Positions 42,152 through 50,637 of a stretch of 64,000 nucleotides of DNA are shown here, one piece after another. Made by a program: the position numbers and the translations under genes. The notes under the pieces were generated by a model, which saw nothing but the letters and a program-made list of their open reading frames with translations, did no database searches and was not told the DNA's origin. How positions within the stretch are numbered: position 1 is the stretch's first letter; each line of letters begins with the position of its first letter. Source of the DNA: Myxococcales bacterium (GTDB lineage Bacteria; Myxococcota_A; Polyangia; Polyangiales; Ga0077539); contig JAEUKH010000038.1 of assembly GCA_016792845.1 (NCBI GenBank), positions 62,001 to 126,000 of the forward strand, read 5' to 3'.

Positions 42152-43309
42152 ATGCACCGCGACGACATTCGCTGGTCGCGCCGGGCGCTATTGTCCGGCC
42201 TCGCTGCTGCTACGGCGGCGTCATTGCTCGGCTGCAAGTCGAAGCGTCAAGGTGTGACCTTGGGGCTCTACTGCTCGCTCACGGGCTCTCAAGCTGATTT
42301 CGGCATCGCGACCCGGCGCGGGGTCGAGCTCGCGGTCGACGCCCTCAACGCCCAGGGGGGCCTCTTGGGTCACCCGGTGCGGCTCGCGGTGGCCGACACC
42401 CGCGGCGACTCGGGCGAGGCCGCCAGCGCCGTCACCCGGCTCATCGACAACGACGGCGCCACCGTGGTGGTGGGCGAAATCGCGAGCGCGCTCTCGCTCG
42501 CAGGGGCGCGGGTTTGCCAACGAAAGCGCGTGCCGATGATCACCCCGTCGAGCACATCGCCCGACGTCACCCGCGTGGGCGACCATGTGTTCCGAGTGTG
42601 CTTCATCGACCCCTGGCAAGGCGAGGTGATGGCCCGCTTCGCCCGCAACACCCTGCACCTCGACCGGGTCGCGATCTTCAAAGACCAGGGCTCGCCGTAC
42701 TCGGTGGGCCTCGCCGAGGCCTTTCAGCGCTCGTTCACGGCCCTCGGGGGCAGCGTGGTCGACACCCAGGCGTACCGCGCGGGCGACACGCACTTCTCGG
42801 CGCAGCTCACCTCGCTCCTGGGGCACCAACCCCAAGGGCTCTTTGTGCCGGGGTACTACCAAGAGGTCGCGCTGATCGCGCGTGAGGCGCGCGGCCAAGG
42901 CTTTCAAGGCCGCTTCCTCGGCGGCGACGGGTGGGACGCGCCGAGCCTCACCCAGATCGACGACAACCGCCTCGTGGGCGACTTCTTCAGCGAGGGCTTC
43001 GCGCCAGAAGGGGCGACCAACCCCGTGGCGCAAGATTTCGTGCGTAAGTTTCGCGAGCGCTACCACACCGACCCCAACGGCCTCGCGGCCCTCGGATACG
43101 ACGCCGCCGTGGTGGCCTTCGACGCCATCCGCAGGGCGGGCAGCAACGACGGCGCGGCGGTGCGCGCGGCCCTCGCGAGCACCCGAAACGTGCCCGGCGC
43201 CACGGGCTCGATCACCCTCAACGAGAACCGCGACGCGGTGAAATCCGCGGTGATCCTTGAGGTGCGCGAAGACGCCTTCCGTTACCGCGAGACCATCAAC
43301 CCCGGATGA
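42152..43309 (+). CDS. Branched-chain amino-acid-type ABC substrate-binding protein
   Basis: The 385-residue product starts MHRDDIRWSRRALLSGLAAA and reaches a cysteine at SLLGC, a twin-arginine-like signal merged with a lipobox. The mature part matches LivJ-type type I periplasmic binding proteins: GVTLGLYCSLTGSQADFG, RRGVELAVDALNAQGGLLG, VAVFK-like IFKDQGSPYSVGLAEAF and FVPGYYQEVALIAREARGQ. An AAAGGG ribosome site precedes the start. It overlaps the LivH-like permease gene by 4 bases. Ligands of this family include amino acids, urea and aromatic compounds; the ligand here cannot be read. Confidence 0.93.
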   Translation: MHRDDIRWSRRALLSGLAAATAASLLGCKSKRQGVTLGLYCSLTGSQADFGIATRRGVELAVDALNAQGGLLGHPVRLAVADTRGDSGEAASAVTRLIDNDGATVVVGEIASALSLAGARVCQRKRVPMITPSSTSPDVTRVGDHVFRVCFIDPWQGEVMARFARNTLHLDRVAIFKDQGSPYSVGLAEAFQRSFTALGGSVVDTQAYRAGDTHFSAQLTSLLGHQPQGLFVPGYYQEVALIAREARGQGFQGRFLGGDGWDAPSLTQIDDNRLVGDFFSEGFAPEGATNPVAQDFVRKFRERYHTDPNGLAALGYDAAVVAFDAIRRAGSNDGAAVRAALASTRNVPGATGSITLNENRDAVKSAVILEVREDAFRYRETINPG

Positions 43310-44331
43310 GCCCCCTGCCGACCCGCGCCGCCCCCTTGTCGCGTCGCCTGCTCCCGGCGCTGGTGACCTTGGGCGCGGTGTATCCGACCTTGTTGATCGT
43401 GCGCGGCGCGGTGGCGCGGCCGTCGGTGTTTCTCCGCAACGTGCTTGAGGGCCTCTCGCTCGGCGGGGTCTACGCCCTCATCGCCCTCGGATACACCATG
43501 GTGTACGGGGTGCTCGGGCTCATCAATTTCGCCCACTCTGACGTCTTCATGTTCGGCGCCTACGTGGGCATCTTCTCAGCGGCCTTCTTCGGCGTGCTGG
43601 CGACGAGCAGCGAGGGCGCCCCGGCGGGGGTGGTGTTCGCCTGTCTCGCCGCCTCGATGCTGGCCTGCGCGGCCCTCGGCGTCACCATCGAGCGCTTCGC
43701 CTACCGGCCGATCCGCAAGGCGCCCAAGCTGACACCCCTGGTGACGGCCATCGGCATCTCGATGCTCTTGCAGAACGTGGCCATCTTGGTGTTCGGCGCG
43801 ACCCCGCGGGGCTTCCCTCCGATCGTGAAGGCCGAGCCGCTGGCCTTCTTGGGCATCACCATCACCAACATCAAGCTCGTCGACCTCGGCGCGGCGCTCT
43901 TGATGATGGTGGGGCTGACGCTCCTGGTGCAAAAGACCCGCTTCGGGCGCGCCATGCGGGCCATCTCGACCAACCTTGAGGCCGCCCGGCTCATGGGCGT
44001 GCCCATCGACCGGGTGATCGCCCTCACCTTCGGGCTCGGCTCCGCCCTCGCAGGCGCGGGCGGCATTCTGTTCGGCATCGACCAGCCGCGGGTCGACCCG
44101 CTCTCGGGCGTTCAGCCGGGCCTGAAGGCCTTTGTGGCCGCGGTGCTCGGCGGCATCGGCAACATCCCCGGGGCCATGCTCGGGGGCCTGCTCATCGGGC
44201 TCGTCGAGCAGCTCGCGTCGGCCTATCTCTCAAGCTCCTTCGCGCCCGCCATCGTCTTCTCGATCTTGGTGGTGGTGCTCCTCGTGCGCCCCGCGGGCTT
44301 GCTCGGCAAGGTCACCCGCGAGAAGGTCTGA
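43306..44331 (+). CDS. LivH-type ABC transporter permease
   Basis: The 341-residue membrane protein has the typical LivH pattern of eight or so hydrophobic segments. The conserved N-terminal block LEGLSLGGVYALIALGYTMV continues into YGVLGLINFAHSD, and the cytoplasmic coupling region reads FGRAMRAISTNLEAARLMGV. The C-terminal half contains GGIGNIPGAMLGGLLIGLVE. The ATG at 43306 overlaps the binding-protein stop, so the two are translationally coupled. LivM, LivG and LivF, needed for a full importer, are not found in the window, so the unit is incomplete here. Confidence 0.93.
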   Translation: MSPLPTRAAPLSRRLLPALVTLGAVYPTLLIVRGAVARPSVFLRNVLEGLSLGGVYALIALGYTMVYGVLGLINFAHSDVFMFGAYVGIFSAAFFGVLATSSEGAPAGVVFACLAASMLACAALGVTIERFAYRPIRKAPKLTPLVTAIGISMLLQNVAILVFGATPRGFPPIVKAEPLAFLGITITNIKLVDLGAALLMMVGLTLLVQKTRFGRAMRAISTNLEAARLMGVPIDRVIALTFGLGSALAGAGGILFGIDQPRVDPLSGVQPGLKAFVAAVLGGIGNIPGAMLGGLLIGLVEQLASAYLSSSFAPAIVFSILVVVLLVRPAGLLGKVTREKV

Positions 44332-44421
44332 GCGCGACACCCCGCGCGGGCGCGCTTTGGGGCTCGACAAGGGCCGCCGGGTGCCTAAGGTGACCTGCCC
44401 TGGGTGGCTTCGAGAGGTGCT

Positions 44422-45660
44422 GTGTTTCGACGAATTGTGATTCTTGGTCTGGGTCTGCTGACAGGGTGCAGCCGAAGCTGCGTCAGTCATGATCCGGCTG
44501 AGTTTGGCGCCCATGAAGCGCCCCTCGACGCGCCCCCCGACAAGCCGCACGCTGTAGTTTTTAGCCCGCACTGCGCCTCTGAAATCGAGCGACCGGTGTT
44601 GGGGGTCTTGCCGGGGGCCGAGGGCGAAGTCGACCAGCTGAGCGCGAGCTGCGATGGGCACATGTTGGGGGTTTGGGCGCTGCGGGGGCACACCCTCGAC
44701 CATATGACCCGCGAGGCGAGCGAGGGCTCGCATTGGTCGCCCGCGACCCGCGTCACGGCGAGCGCCGATCGGCTCGGGGCGGTCGACCCGCGGCACCCGT
44801 ACGGGCCGGTGGTGTGGCGGGCTCCGACCTTGGGTGGCAGCGACGAGCGTGATGATCTTTGGCGCTTCGACCACGGGCGGGAGGGCGACGCGTTGGCCCC
44901 GGCGGGGGTGGTGGGGGTGGGCTTTCCGAGCACCTTTGAGCGCCGGGTGATCGCGGGCTTCGCGCGGCAAGGTGAAGCCCCCTTCATCGCGCGCGTCGAA
45001 GTGCCTTTGGGGCTGCGTCGCCCGAGCGAGGCGCGGCCCGAGCGGGTGATGGTGGGCGAGCTCCTCGCGGTCGACCACGCGGGCGACGTGCTCTTGACCC
45101 GGGTGGTGACCGAGTCGGGGCCCGCGCTGGTGTTTCGCTTCGATGACGGCTCGACGAGCCGCGTTCAGCTCGACAACGCCATGGTGAACGTGCACCCGCG
45201 GGGCGTCTCGGTGGGGGGGCGGAGCGTCTTCCTCGTGGGCGAGATGCACGCCTCGCCCGACGGGGGCGGGTGTGTTGATTTGGGCCCGGGTCGGTGCATC
45301 GTGCCGGGTGAGGTCTCGCTCTTGGTGGCGGCCCACGGGCGCCCGGTGCAGCGTTGGCCGCTCGACGAGCACGCCCTGCCCGACGGCCTCGCGGTCGACC
45401 ATGGGGCGGCGTTGGCCCTGTGGGTTCGGCCCGTGGTGGGGAGCGACACGACCTTTGAGCGTGCGGCGCGGGTTGAGATCCCGAGCGGGCGCGTGCACAC
45501 CCTGACGCTGACGGCCCCGCCGGGGGTTGAGGCCCTCGACAACGCGGCCCTCACGACCTGCGGCGACACCGCATGGATCACCTTCCCCAGCCGTCGGGCG
45601 CCGGGCGATGGGGGCGGCGCCGCGGTGATGGCGCTCCCCTGGTCGTGTGTGGCGCGCTAG
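44422..45660 (+). CDS. Lipoprotein related to the pseudokinase ectodomains
   Basis: The product is 412 residues from the GTG at 44422 (VFRRIVILGLGLLTGC), with a GAGAGG ribosome site just upstream and a clear lipobox LTGC; a GTG at 44404 is an alternative. The mature chain is beta-rich with repeated Val/Trp/Arg strands (MLGVWALRG, GPVVWRAPTLGG, VFLVGEMHASPDG). Its ending, TTCGDTAWITF followed by MALPWSCVAR, resembles the paired-cysteine ends of the two pseudokinases (CGEDAWLL...CLLP and CGDATFF...LPC). It may therefore share a propeller-like domain with them. Function is unknown. Confidence 0.55.
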   Translation: MFRRIVILGLGLLTGCSRSCVSHDPAEFGAHEAPLDAPPDKPHAVVFSPHCASEIERPVLGVLPGAEGEVDQLSASCDGHMLGVWALRGHTLDHMTREASEGSHWSPATRVTASADRLGAVDPRHPYGPVVWRAPTLGGSDERDDLWRFDHGREGDALAPAGVVGVGFPSTFERRVIAGFARQGEAPFIARVEVPLGLRRPSEARPERVMVGELLAVDHAGDVLLTRVVTESGPALVFRFDDGSTSRVQLDNAMVNVHPRGVSVGGRSVFLVGEMHASPDGGGCVDLGPGRCIVPGEVSLLVAAHGRPVQRWPLDEHALPDGLAVDHGAALALWVRPVVGSDTTFERAARVEIPSGRVHTLTLTAPPGVEALDNAALTTCGDTAWITFPSRRAPGDGGGAAVMALPWSCVAR

Positions 45661-45672
45661 GCTCCGTGCCCT

Positions 45673-46452
45673 GTGAGCGCCGCTCTGCTTCGCCCCGCGA
45701 TGTTGCCCTCGGTGGCCCTGGCCCTGACCTTGGCGTTTGGGGGCTGCGGCACCCCGGCTCCGGTTGGGCCGACGCCCTTTCCGCGCGACGCGGGGGTGAG
45801 CCCGAGCGACCGCGCGGCGGTCACCGACGGGCCCCTCGACCCTGCGGCCGACGAAGACGGCGACGGGCTCTGCAACGGCACCGAGGGTCAGCTCCAGACC
45901 AACCCCCAGGCCGTCGACTCAGACGACGACGGGCTCGTCGACAGCTTCGAATACGCGATCAACAGCGACCCGCGGAACCTCCGCAGCCCCGCCCTCGGCG
46001 ACCGGCTTGAGTTTCGTGAGGGCGACGCGACCCCGTTGCGGGTCGAGCACCTGCTCGATTGGCGCGGCGAGGGCGAGACCCTCCTCGGGGCGGTTCAAGA
46101 CGGCGCCAACGCGTTGACGGGTGAGGCCGCGTCGGCGTGGGTGACGCCCTCGGTCGAGGCCATCGAGGCGAACCCCTCGGCCTTCGTGCGCGACCTCGCG
46201 GGGCCGCGCTTTGTGGGCGTTCTGGGTCGCGCGTGGCTGCGATGGCAGGTGTCGCTCTCCCCTGCCGCGGCGCGCCCGGCGCTGGGGTGTCGTCGCGCGT
46301 ATGAGCTGTTTTTTACGGTGAAAGCCGAGGGCGGCGACGCCATCGTGTTGCGACGCCTCGTGCTGAGCGTCACGCCCGGCGCGGTCGACGGGGGCGCTCG
46401 GTGGCCGCGGGTGAGCCCTGAGGGCTTCTGCCTCCCGGCCCGTTGCCTGTAA
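45673..46452 (+). CDS. Lipoprotein with calcium-binding type 3-like repeats
   Basis: The 259-residue product starts at the GTG at 45673 (MSAALLRPAMLPSVALALTL when initiated with Met), reaching lipobox FGGC. Just after the Pro-rich linker, two acidic loops read DEDGDGLCNGTE and DSDDDGLVDSFE, the pattern of thrombospondin type 3 or EF-hand-like calcium loops frequent in myxobacterial surface proteins. The rest (LEFREGDATPLRVEHLL, FVGVLGRAWLRWQVSL) is not recognised. It starts 12 bases after the preceding lipoprotein gene and likely shares its transcript. Confidence 0.7.
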   Translation: MSAALLRPAMLPSVALALTLAFGGCGTPAPVGPTPFPRDAGVSPSDRAAVTDGPLDPAADEDGDGLCNGTEGQLQTNPQAVDSDDDGLVDSFEYAINSDPRNLRSPALGDRLEFREGDATPLRVEHLLDWRGEGETLLGAVQDGANALTGEAASAWVTPSVEAIEANPSAFVRDLAGPRFVGVLGRAWLRWQVSLSPAAARPALGCRRAYELFFTVKAEGGDAIVLRRLVLSVTPGAVDGGARWPRVSPEGFCLPARCL

Positions 46453-46464
46453 AACGCCCCGACT

Positions 46465-47460
46465 TCAGGGCACCGGCACGTACCGGAAGCGCGTCCCGGC
46501 GACGGGTCTGCACCAGGTGCCCGCGTCTGCCGGGCACTGCGACACCGCCTCGGTGCCCGCGGGGTTTTCGAGCCCCACGGTGGCGCCCGCGGCGTTGAGC
46601 ATCGAGCGATACGAGAAATCGATGAGGTTCGACCCCTCGTGCAACACCACCTCGAAGGTGAGATGGGTGTTGGCGTTGTTGACGTCGAGGGTCTCGCGCC
46701 ACTCGATCACAAACTGACGGCGCGGGGCCGCGCCCAGGGTGGCCACGCACACCCCGCCGCCGCGCACGTAGAGATCGCGCCAGTACGGCGCGAGGGTCGC
46801 GTTCGGCTCAAGGGTCGCCGGGATCGAGCTCGACCGGTTCGTCGACGTGGTGTTGCTGAGGCTCGCCCACCCGTTGCTGGTGACCGCCACGGGGCTGCCC
46901 GCGGCGAAATCAGTCGACCAGTACCGAAACGCGAACGGCAGGTTGACCCGCACCCGGGTGTCGTCAGTCAACACAAGGAGCCGCATCGCGCCCGGCGCCT
47001 CACACGCGTCAATGTGCGCGACGTCGGCAGGGCTCGCCTCAACCCGGTAGCGCGTCGCGGGCCCGTTGCCCGTGTCGTTGCCGACGTCATTGCCCGTGTC
47101 GTTGCCCGTGTCATTGCCCGTGTCGTTGCCCGTGTCGTTGCCCGTGTCGTTGCCCGTGTCGTTGCCTGTGTCGAGGGGCGGGCTCGCGGCGTCTTGGCCC
47201 TGGTCGATGGCGACGTCGAAGCCCACCGCCCCGCTGTCGACGCCCCCGTCGTCGACGCCGAGGTCGCGCGGAGCTGGCGCGTCGCCGGGCGCAGGCTGAT
47301 CGTCACCCTCGCCGCGGTCTGCGGCGCTCGCGTCGAGGGTCGCGATCACGTCGACGGCGGTCTCGGTCGCCGCCGCGTCTTGCGGAGTTGACGGGTTACG
47401 GGCCGCACACCCCCAGAGCGCCACCGCACACGCCCACACAAAACGACGAGAACCCAGCAT
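46465..47460 (-). CDS. Lipoprotein with NDTG repeats and beta-sandwich C-terminus
   Basis: The product is 331 residues from the ATG at 47460 (MLGSRRFVWACAVALWGC), with lipobox LWGC. An acidic linker contains nine copies of a four-residue N-D-T-G unit at about residues 95-135. The C-terminal 190 residues (LPFAFRYWSTDFAAGS, TSNGWASLSN, LAPYWRDLYVRGGGVCV, FVIEWRETLDVNNANTHLTF) look like the nidogen-type beta domain often found in secreted myxobacterial proteins that bind other surface proteins. A putative regulated promoter lies at 47599-47629. Exact partner unknown. Confidence 0.7.
   Translation of the reverse strand: MLGSRRFVWACAVALWGCAARNPSTPQDAAATETAVDVIATLDASAADRGEGDDQPAPGDAPAPRDLGVDDGGVDSGAVGFDVAIDQGQDAASPPLDTGNDTGNDTGNDTGNDTGNDTGNDTGNDVGNDTGNGPATRYRVEASPADVAHIDACEAPGAMRLLVLTDDTRVRVNLPFAFRYWSTDFAAGSPVAVTSNGWASLSNTTSTNRSSSIPATLEPNATLAPYWRDLYVRGGGVCVATLGAAPRRQFVIEWRETLDVNNANTHLTFEVVLHEGSNLIDFSYRSMLNAAGATVGLENPAGTEAVSQCPADAGTWCRPVAGTRFRYVPVP
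47065..47172. repeat. 12-base tandem repeat, 9 units (NDTG)
   Basis: The unit GTTGCCCGTGTC occurs nine times in a row with minor variation (ATTGCCCGTGTC twice, GTTGCCGACGTC once, GTTGCCTGTGTC last). It encodes the Asn-Asp-Thr-Gly spacer of the minus-strand lipoprotein and can vary in copy number in frame. Confidence 0.95.
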
Positions 47461-47598
47461 CACCGCACACCCCTGTCGAAGTCGCCGCCGACCGCGGCGG
47501 GCCGCTTGTAGCGAGCCGCGCGTCACCGTCAATGGACAGTCAGCGAGAAATCACACACCCCGCCTCGGCGCCGCAGAGATCACACCCTGATTTTTTTC

Positions 47599-47629
47599 TT
47601 TATAATCCGTCTACTTAGACAGATTTCAA
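47599..47629 (-). promoter_or_regulatory. Putative promoter with operator-like inverted repeat
   Basis: In an AT-rich island, the minus strand reads TTGAAA (47629-47624) and TTATAA/TATAAA (about 47605-47599), an acceptable sigma-70-like pair with 18-19 bases between. The spacer holds the inverted repeat GTCTA-AG-TAGAC (47619-47608), extended by three further paired bases. This would drive the lipoprotein gene starting at 47460, with the repeat as a repressor site. Read from sequence only. Confidence 0.4.
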
Positions 47630-47632
47630 GCA

Positions 47633-48202
47633 TCACCGACGCGGCGTTGGGGTGTTGCGGGCTTGGGGCACCAGCCGGCTGTTGTCGGCTGACCAGACCA
47701 ACACCTCACGCCCCGGAGACAGCGACGCCAATGACAGAAAGGGCCCGCTCGGGAGGAGCGCGAATGTGTTCACCGCGCCGCTCCACACGGGGCGGAGCTG
47801 GTTGTTGACCAGGGCTAGGAGCTCAAGGCTGCTCTCGTTCTGGCGGTTGCGCCCCTCACCCGAGCCACCAAGGCTCCACCGGGCGATGACCCAACGGTTG
47901 GCCACCCGCGCGGCCGAGAGGCACAAGATGGGGTTCGCTTCATCCGGGAGCTGATCGACACTTTGGAGCACCCATCGGTTGGCCACCAGCGCCCCGGCCA
48001 CGCAGCGATGGTCGGTGCCCTGCCGCACCTGGGCCAGCACCATGGGCGTAGCCGACGCGTCTGCCGGAAGCTCCCACCGCGCCGCCACCACCGAACCCGC
48101 CGGCAGCGCCGACTCAAAGCTCGGGCGCTGAACCGGCTGCCCAGAGGCCGCCGTGGCAAGAGAGAGCGCCGCACACCCCAACACCGCCGCGTGGATTTTC
48201 AT
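47633..48202 (-). CDS. Small secreted protein of unknown function
   Basis: The 189-residue product starts MKIHAAVLGCAALSLATAAS and is cleaved near SGQP, a plain Sec signal. The mature protein contains two similar halves (CVAGALVANRWVLQSVDQL and CLSAARVANRWVIARWSL), each with one cysteine, a VANRWV core and a Trp-ended strand, so it may be an internal duplication. The C-terminus is Arg/Thr/Pro-rich. No family is recognised. It lies alone between the lipoprotein promoter region and the sigma-54 activator gene. Confidence 0.65.
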   Translation of the reverse strand: MKIHAAVLGCAALSLATAASGQPVQRPSFESALPAGSVVAARWELPADASATPMVLAQVRQGTDHRCVAGALVANRWVLQSVDQLPDEANPILCLSAARVANRWVIARWSLGGSGEGRNRQNESSLELLALVNNQLRPVWSGAVNTFALLPSGPFLSLASLSPGREVLVWSADNSRLVPQARNTPTPRR

Positions 48203-48288
48203 CGGCGAGAGGCATACACGCCCCGAGGCCCAGATGCCACACGGCCGAGCCGAAGTTCGTCACTCGCGCGGTGTTCGGCGCGGTCGGC

Positions 48289-49632
48289 TCAAAGATCGTG
48301 GTCTTCGCGGAGACCATACCTTCGAATGGCTCGGAAGAGCGTCACGCGGTCGACCCCCGAGCGGCGCGCGGCCTCGGCCACGTTGCCCCGGGTCTCTTCG
48401 AGCACCCGCGTGACGTACATCCGCTCGAACCAGTCGTTGAGGCTCTGCTTGGCCTCGCGCAAGGGCATCGCGAGGTAGCGCGCGACGTCGCTGAGGGGCT
48501 CGTCGACCCGGGCCTCGCCCTCGAAGGGCGCCACCTCCCGGAGCACCAGCCACTGTTCGAGATAGTTGCGTAGTTCTCGCACGTTACCGGGCCAGTGGTG
48601 GTGGCGCAGGGCCTCCCAGAAGGTGTCGTCGAAGGCGCCGTCGAGGGGCACCGCGCGCTCACGAGCCACGGTGCGCCCGAGGCTCTCGACCAACATCGGG
48701 AGGTCGTCGAGGCGCTCGCGCAGCGCGGGCATTTGCACCCGCACGACGGCGAGGCGGTAGTACAGATCGAGCCTGAAGCGCTTGTCGTTGACCTCGCGCC
48801 GGAGGTCTCGATTGGTGGCCGCGACCACGCGCACGTCGACCTTGCGGGTCTTCGAGCCGCCCACCCGGCGCACCTCGCCCTCGCCAAGAACGCGCAAGAG
48901 CTTCGGCTGGAGGTCGAGCGGGAGCTCGCCCAGTTCGTCGAGGAAGATGGTGCCGCCGTCGGCCCGCTCGAAGGCCCCCGCGTGGGCGTCTTTGGCGCCG
49001 GTGAAGGCGCCGCGCTCGTATCCGAAGAGCTCGGCCTCGATCAAGGTCGGCGGCAGCGCGCCGCAGTCGATGACCTCGAAGGGGCCCGTGCGACGCGTCG
49101 ACGCTTCGTGCAAAGAGCGCGCGGCGAGCTCCTTGCCCGTACCCGATTCGCCCCCGATCAACACCGGGACGGTGGTCGGCGCCGCCCGTTCGAGGGTCGC
49201 ATACACCTCGCGCATCGCCCGCGACGCCCCCACCATGCGCCCAAAGGCCGCCTGGTCGCTCAGCGCCACCCGCACCTCGCCGTCGCCGAGCGAGACCCTG
49301 ATGCGGCTCCGGCCGAGCTCGAACTCGCTCTCGCTGCGAATGAGCACCTCGTGCACCTGGAGGGCGCCCGCCCGGGTGCCGTTGCGGCTCCCGAGGTCGC
49401 GCAGCACGACGCCGTCGCCGCGGGCCTCAAGCTCGACGTGGTACCGACTCACGTACGGGTCGCTGAGCCTCAGCCCCGCGTCGTCGGCGCTGCCGATCGA
49501 GAGCCGCGCGCCGTCTGAGACCCGCTCTGCCCCGAGGTCAGCCCCCGCGACCACCCGAACCACAAAGCGCTGCACACTCCGCGAGGTCGCGCGCTCGGGG
49601 TTCAACCGCGTCTCCAGTGCTCCCACTCCCAT
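48289..49632 (-). CDS. FHA-domain sigma-54-dependent transcriptional activator
   Basis: The 447-residue protein starts with an FHA domain (about residues 22-115: IGSADDAGLRLSD, VSRYHVELEARG, LRDLGSRNGTRAG). The AAA+ sigma-54 activator core follows with Walker A GESGTGKE, the GAFTGA loop that contacts sigma-54, Walker B GGTIFLDELGE and the R-finger region. A Fis-type helix-turn-helix ends it (GNVAEAARRSGVDRVTLFRAIRRYGL). FHA domains bind phosphothreonine, so activity should depend on a Ser/Thr kinase; one is encoded two genes upstream in the same direction. Its start is 12 bases after the PEGA gene stop. Confidence 0.95.
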   Translation of the reverse strand: MGVGALETRLNPERATSRSVQRFVVRVVAGADLGAERVSDGARLSIGSADDAGLRLSDPYVSRYHVELEARGDGVVLRDLGSRNGTRAGALQVHEVLIRSESEFELGRSRIRVSLGDGEVRVALSDQAAFGRMVGASRAMREVYATLERAAPTTVPVLIGGESGTGKELAARSLHEASTRRTGPFEVIDCGALPPTLIEAELFGYERGAFTGAKDAHAGAFERADGGTIFLDELGELPLDLQPKLLRVLGEGEVRRVGGSKTRKVDVRVVAATNRDLRREVNDKRFRLDLYYRLAVVRVQMPALRERLDDLPMLVESLGRTVARERAVPLDGAFDDTFWEALRHHHWPGNVRELRNYLEQWLVLREVAPFEGEARVDEPLSDVARYLAMPLREAKQSLNDWFERMYVTRVLEETRGNVAEAARRSGVDRVTLFRAIRRYGLREDHDL

Positions 49633-49644
49633 CGCCTCCGACGT

Positions 49645-50637
49645 TCAGAATTGCCACCCGCAGCGGGCGCCGCCCGCCGAGACGCCGCACGCGTCGGCGC
49701 GAGGCAATGCACCCCTTGGGCCACCCCGAATCCAGGCTACGACGCCGAAGCCCACCGCGAGGGCGGCCACCGGGAGGCTCACCACGGCCACGCCCTCGGC
49801 GAAGTGCGTCTCGGCGCGCCAGTCGCCGCACGCCCCCGCGACCTCGCTCGCGGCGCATCCTTCGTTGAAAGACGCCACCGCGGCGTTGCGCCAGACCAGG
49901 GCCGAGACGCCCACCGCCAGCGCGGCGACGCCCACCGTCGCGCTCGCCGCCGCGAGGGGGCGCCACGGAGTGCGGACCACCTCGACCACCCGCACCTCGG
50001 GCGCTCGCTCGGGCGTCGGCAACGCCGCGGGCGTCGGCATCACCGGCGCCGCGGGCGTGTTCTCTCGCACGGGCACCCGCACGAGCGTCACCCGCTCACG
50101 GAGCCGCTCACCGGGCGCGATCTCGAAGCGCCGCGCGAGGGTGTCGTACCCTGGGGCGCTCACCTCCAGCACGATCTGCCCGGCCTCGACCCGCAGCGCC
50201 TCAGTGAGCGGGGCGCGGCCCACCACCGCGCGGTTGACCCTGATTTCGGCGCCATCGGGGAGGCTCCCTCCCTCGCCCACCACTTCGAGGCTGCCCAGGT
50301 GCCGCGCGACCACCGCGAGGGCGCCTTCGAGCGCGGCGCGGTTGCGCCCGACCCACGGGTCGGCCTCAGATGCCAGGGCCTCGCGGAGCAGCGCCTCAGC
50401 CCGCACCCAGCGCCCTGTGGCTTGTGACACCAGCCCGAGCTGCGCGGCGGTGCGACCTTCAGCCCGCATCGCATAGGCCGCTTCGAATTCGTCAAAGGCC
50501 GCGGCGTCGTTGCCCGCCCGGCGGAGCTCGACCCCGCGTCGGAGGCGTGCTTCGAGGGCCTCGTCGGCGAGGGGTTGCGCCGCTGCGAGGGCGGTCACGC
50601 TGAGGGCCGCGAGGGCCCAAACGAGGGGCCGCGTCAT
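49645..50637 (-). CDS. PEGA-domain membrane protein with TPR-like N-terminus
   Basis: The 330-residue product has a signal peptide (MTRPLVWALAALSVTALAAA), then a helical TPR-like part (RGVELRRAGNDAAAFDEFEAAYAM). A PEGA-type beta domain follows near residues 110-175 (GSLEVVGEGGSLPDGAEIRV, VGRAPLTEALRV, VLEVSAPGYDTLARRFEI). Two hydrophobic helices lie at about 235-255 and 283-305, so the protein is membrane-anchored with an exported region. The ATG overlaps the kinase stop by 4 bases and the FHA-activator gene follows closely, which suggests it acts in the same signalling pathway, possibly as sensor or target. Confidence 0.85.
   Translation of the reverse strand: MTRPLVWALAALSVTALAAAQPLADEALEARLRRGVELRRAGNDAAAFDEFEAAYAMRAEGRTAAQLGLVSQATGRWVRAEALLREALASEADPWVGRNRAALEGALAVVARHLGSLEVVGEGGSLPDGAEIRVNRAVVGRAPLTEALRVEAGQIVLEVSAPGYDTLARRFEIAPGERLRERVTLVRVPVRENTPAAPVMPTPAALPTPERAPEVRVVEVVRTPWRPLAAASATVGVAALAVGVSALVWRNAAVASFNEGCAASEVAGACGDWRAETHFAEGVAVVSLPVAALAVGFGVVAWIRGGPRGALPRADACGVSAGGARCGWQF

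Noticed and set aside
47601..47606. TATAAT box for a plus-strand gene
   Set aside because: No supported plus-strand gene follows; the element is better read as part of the minus-strand promoter.
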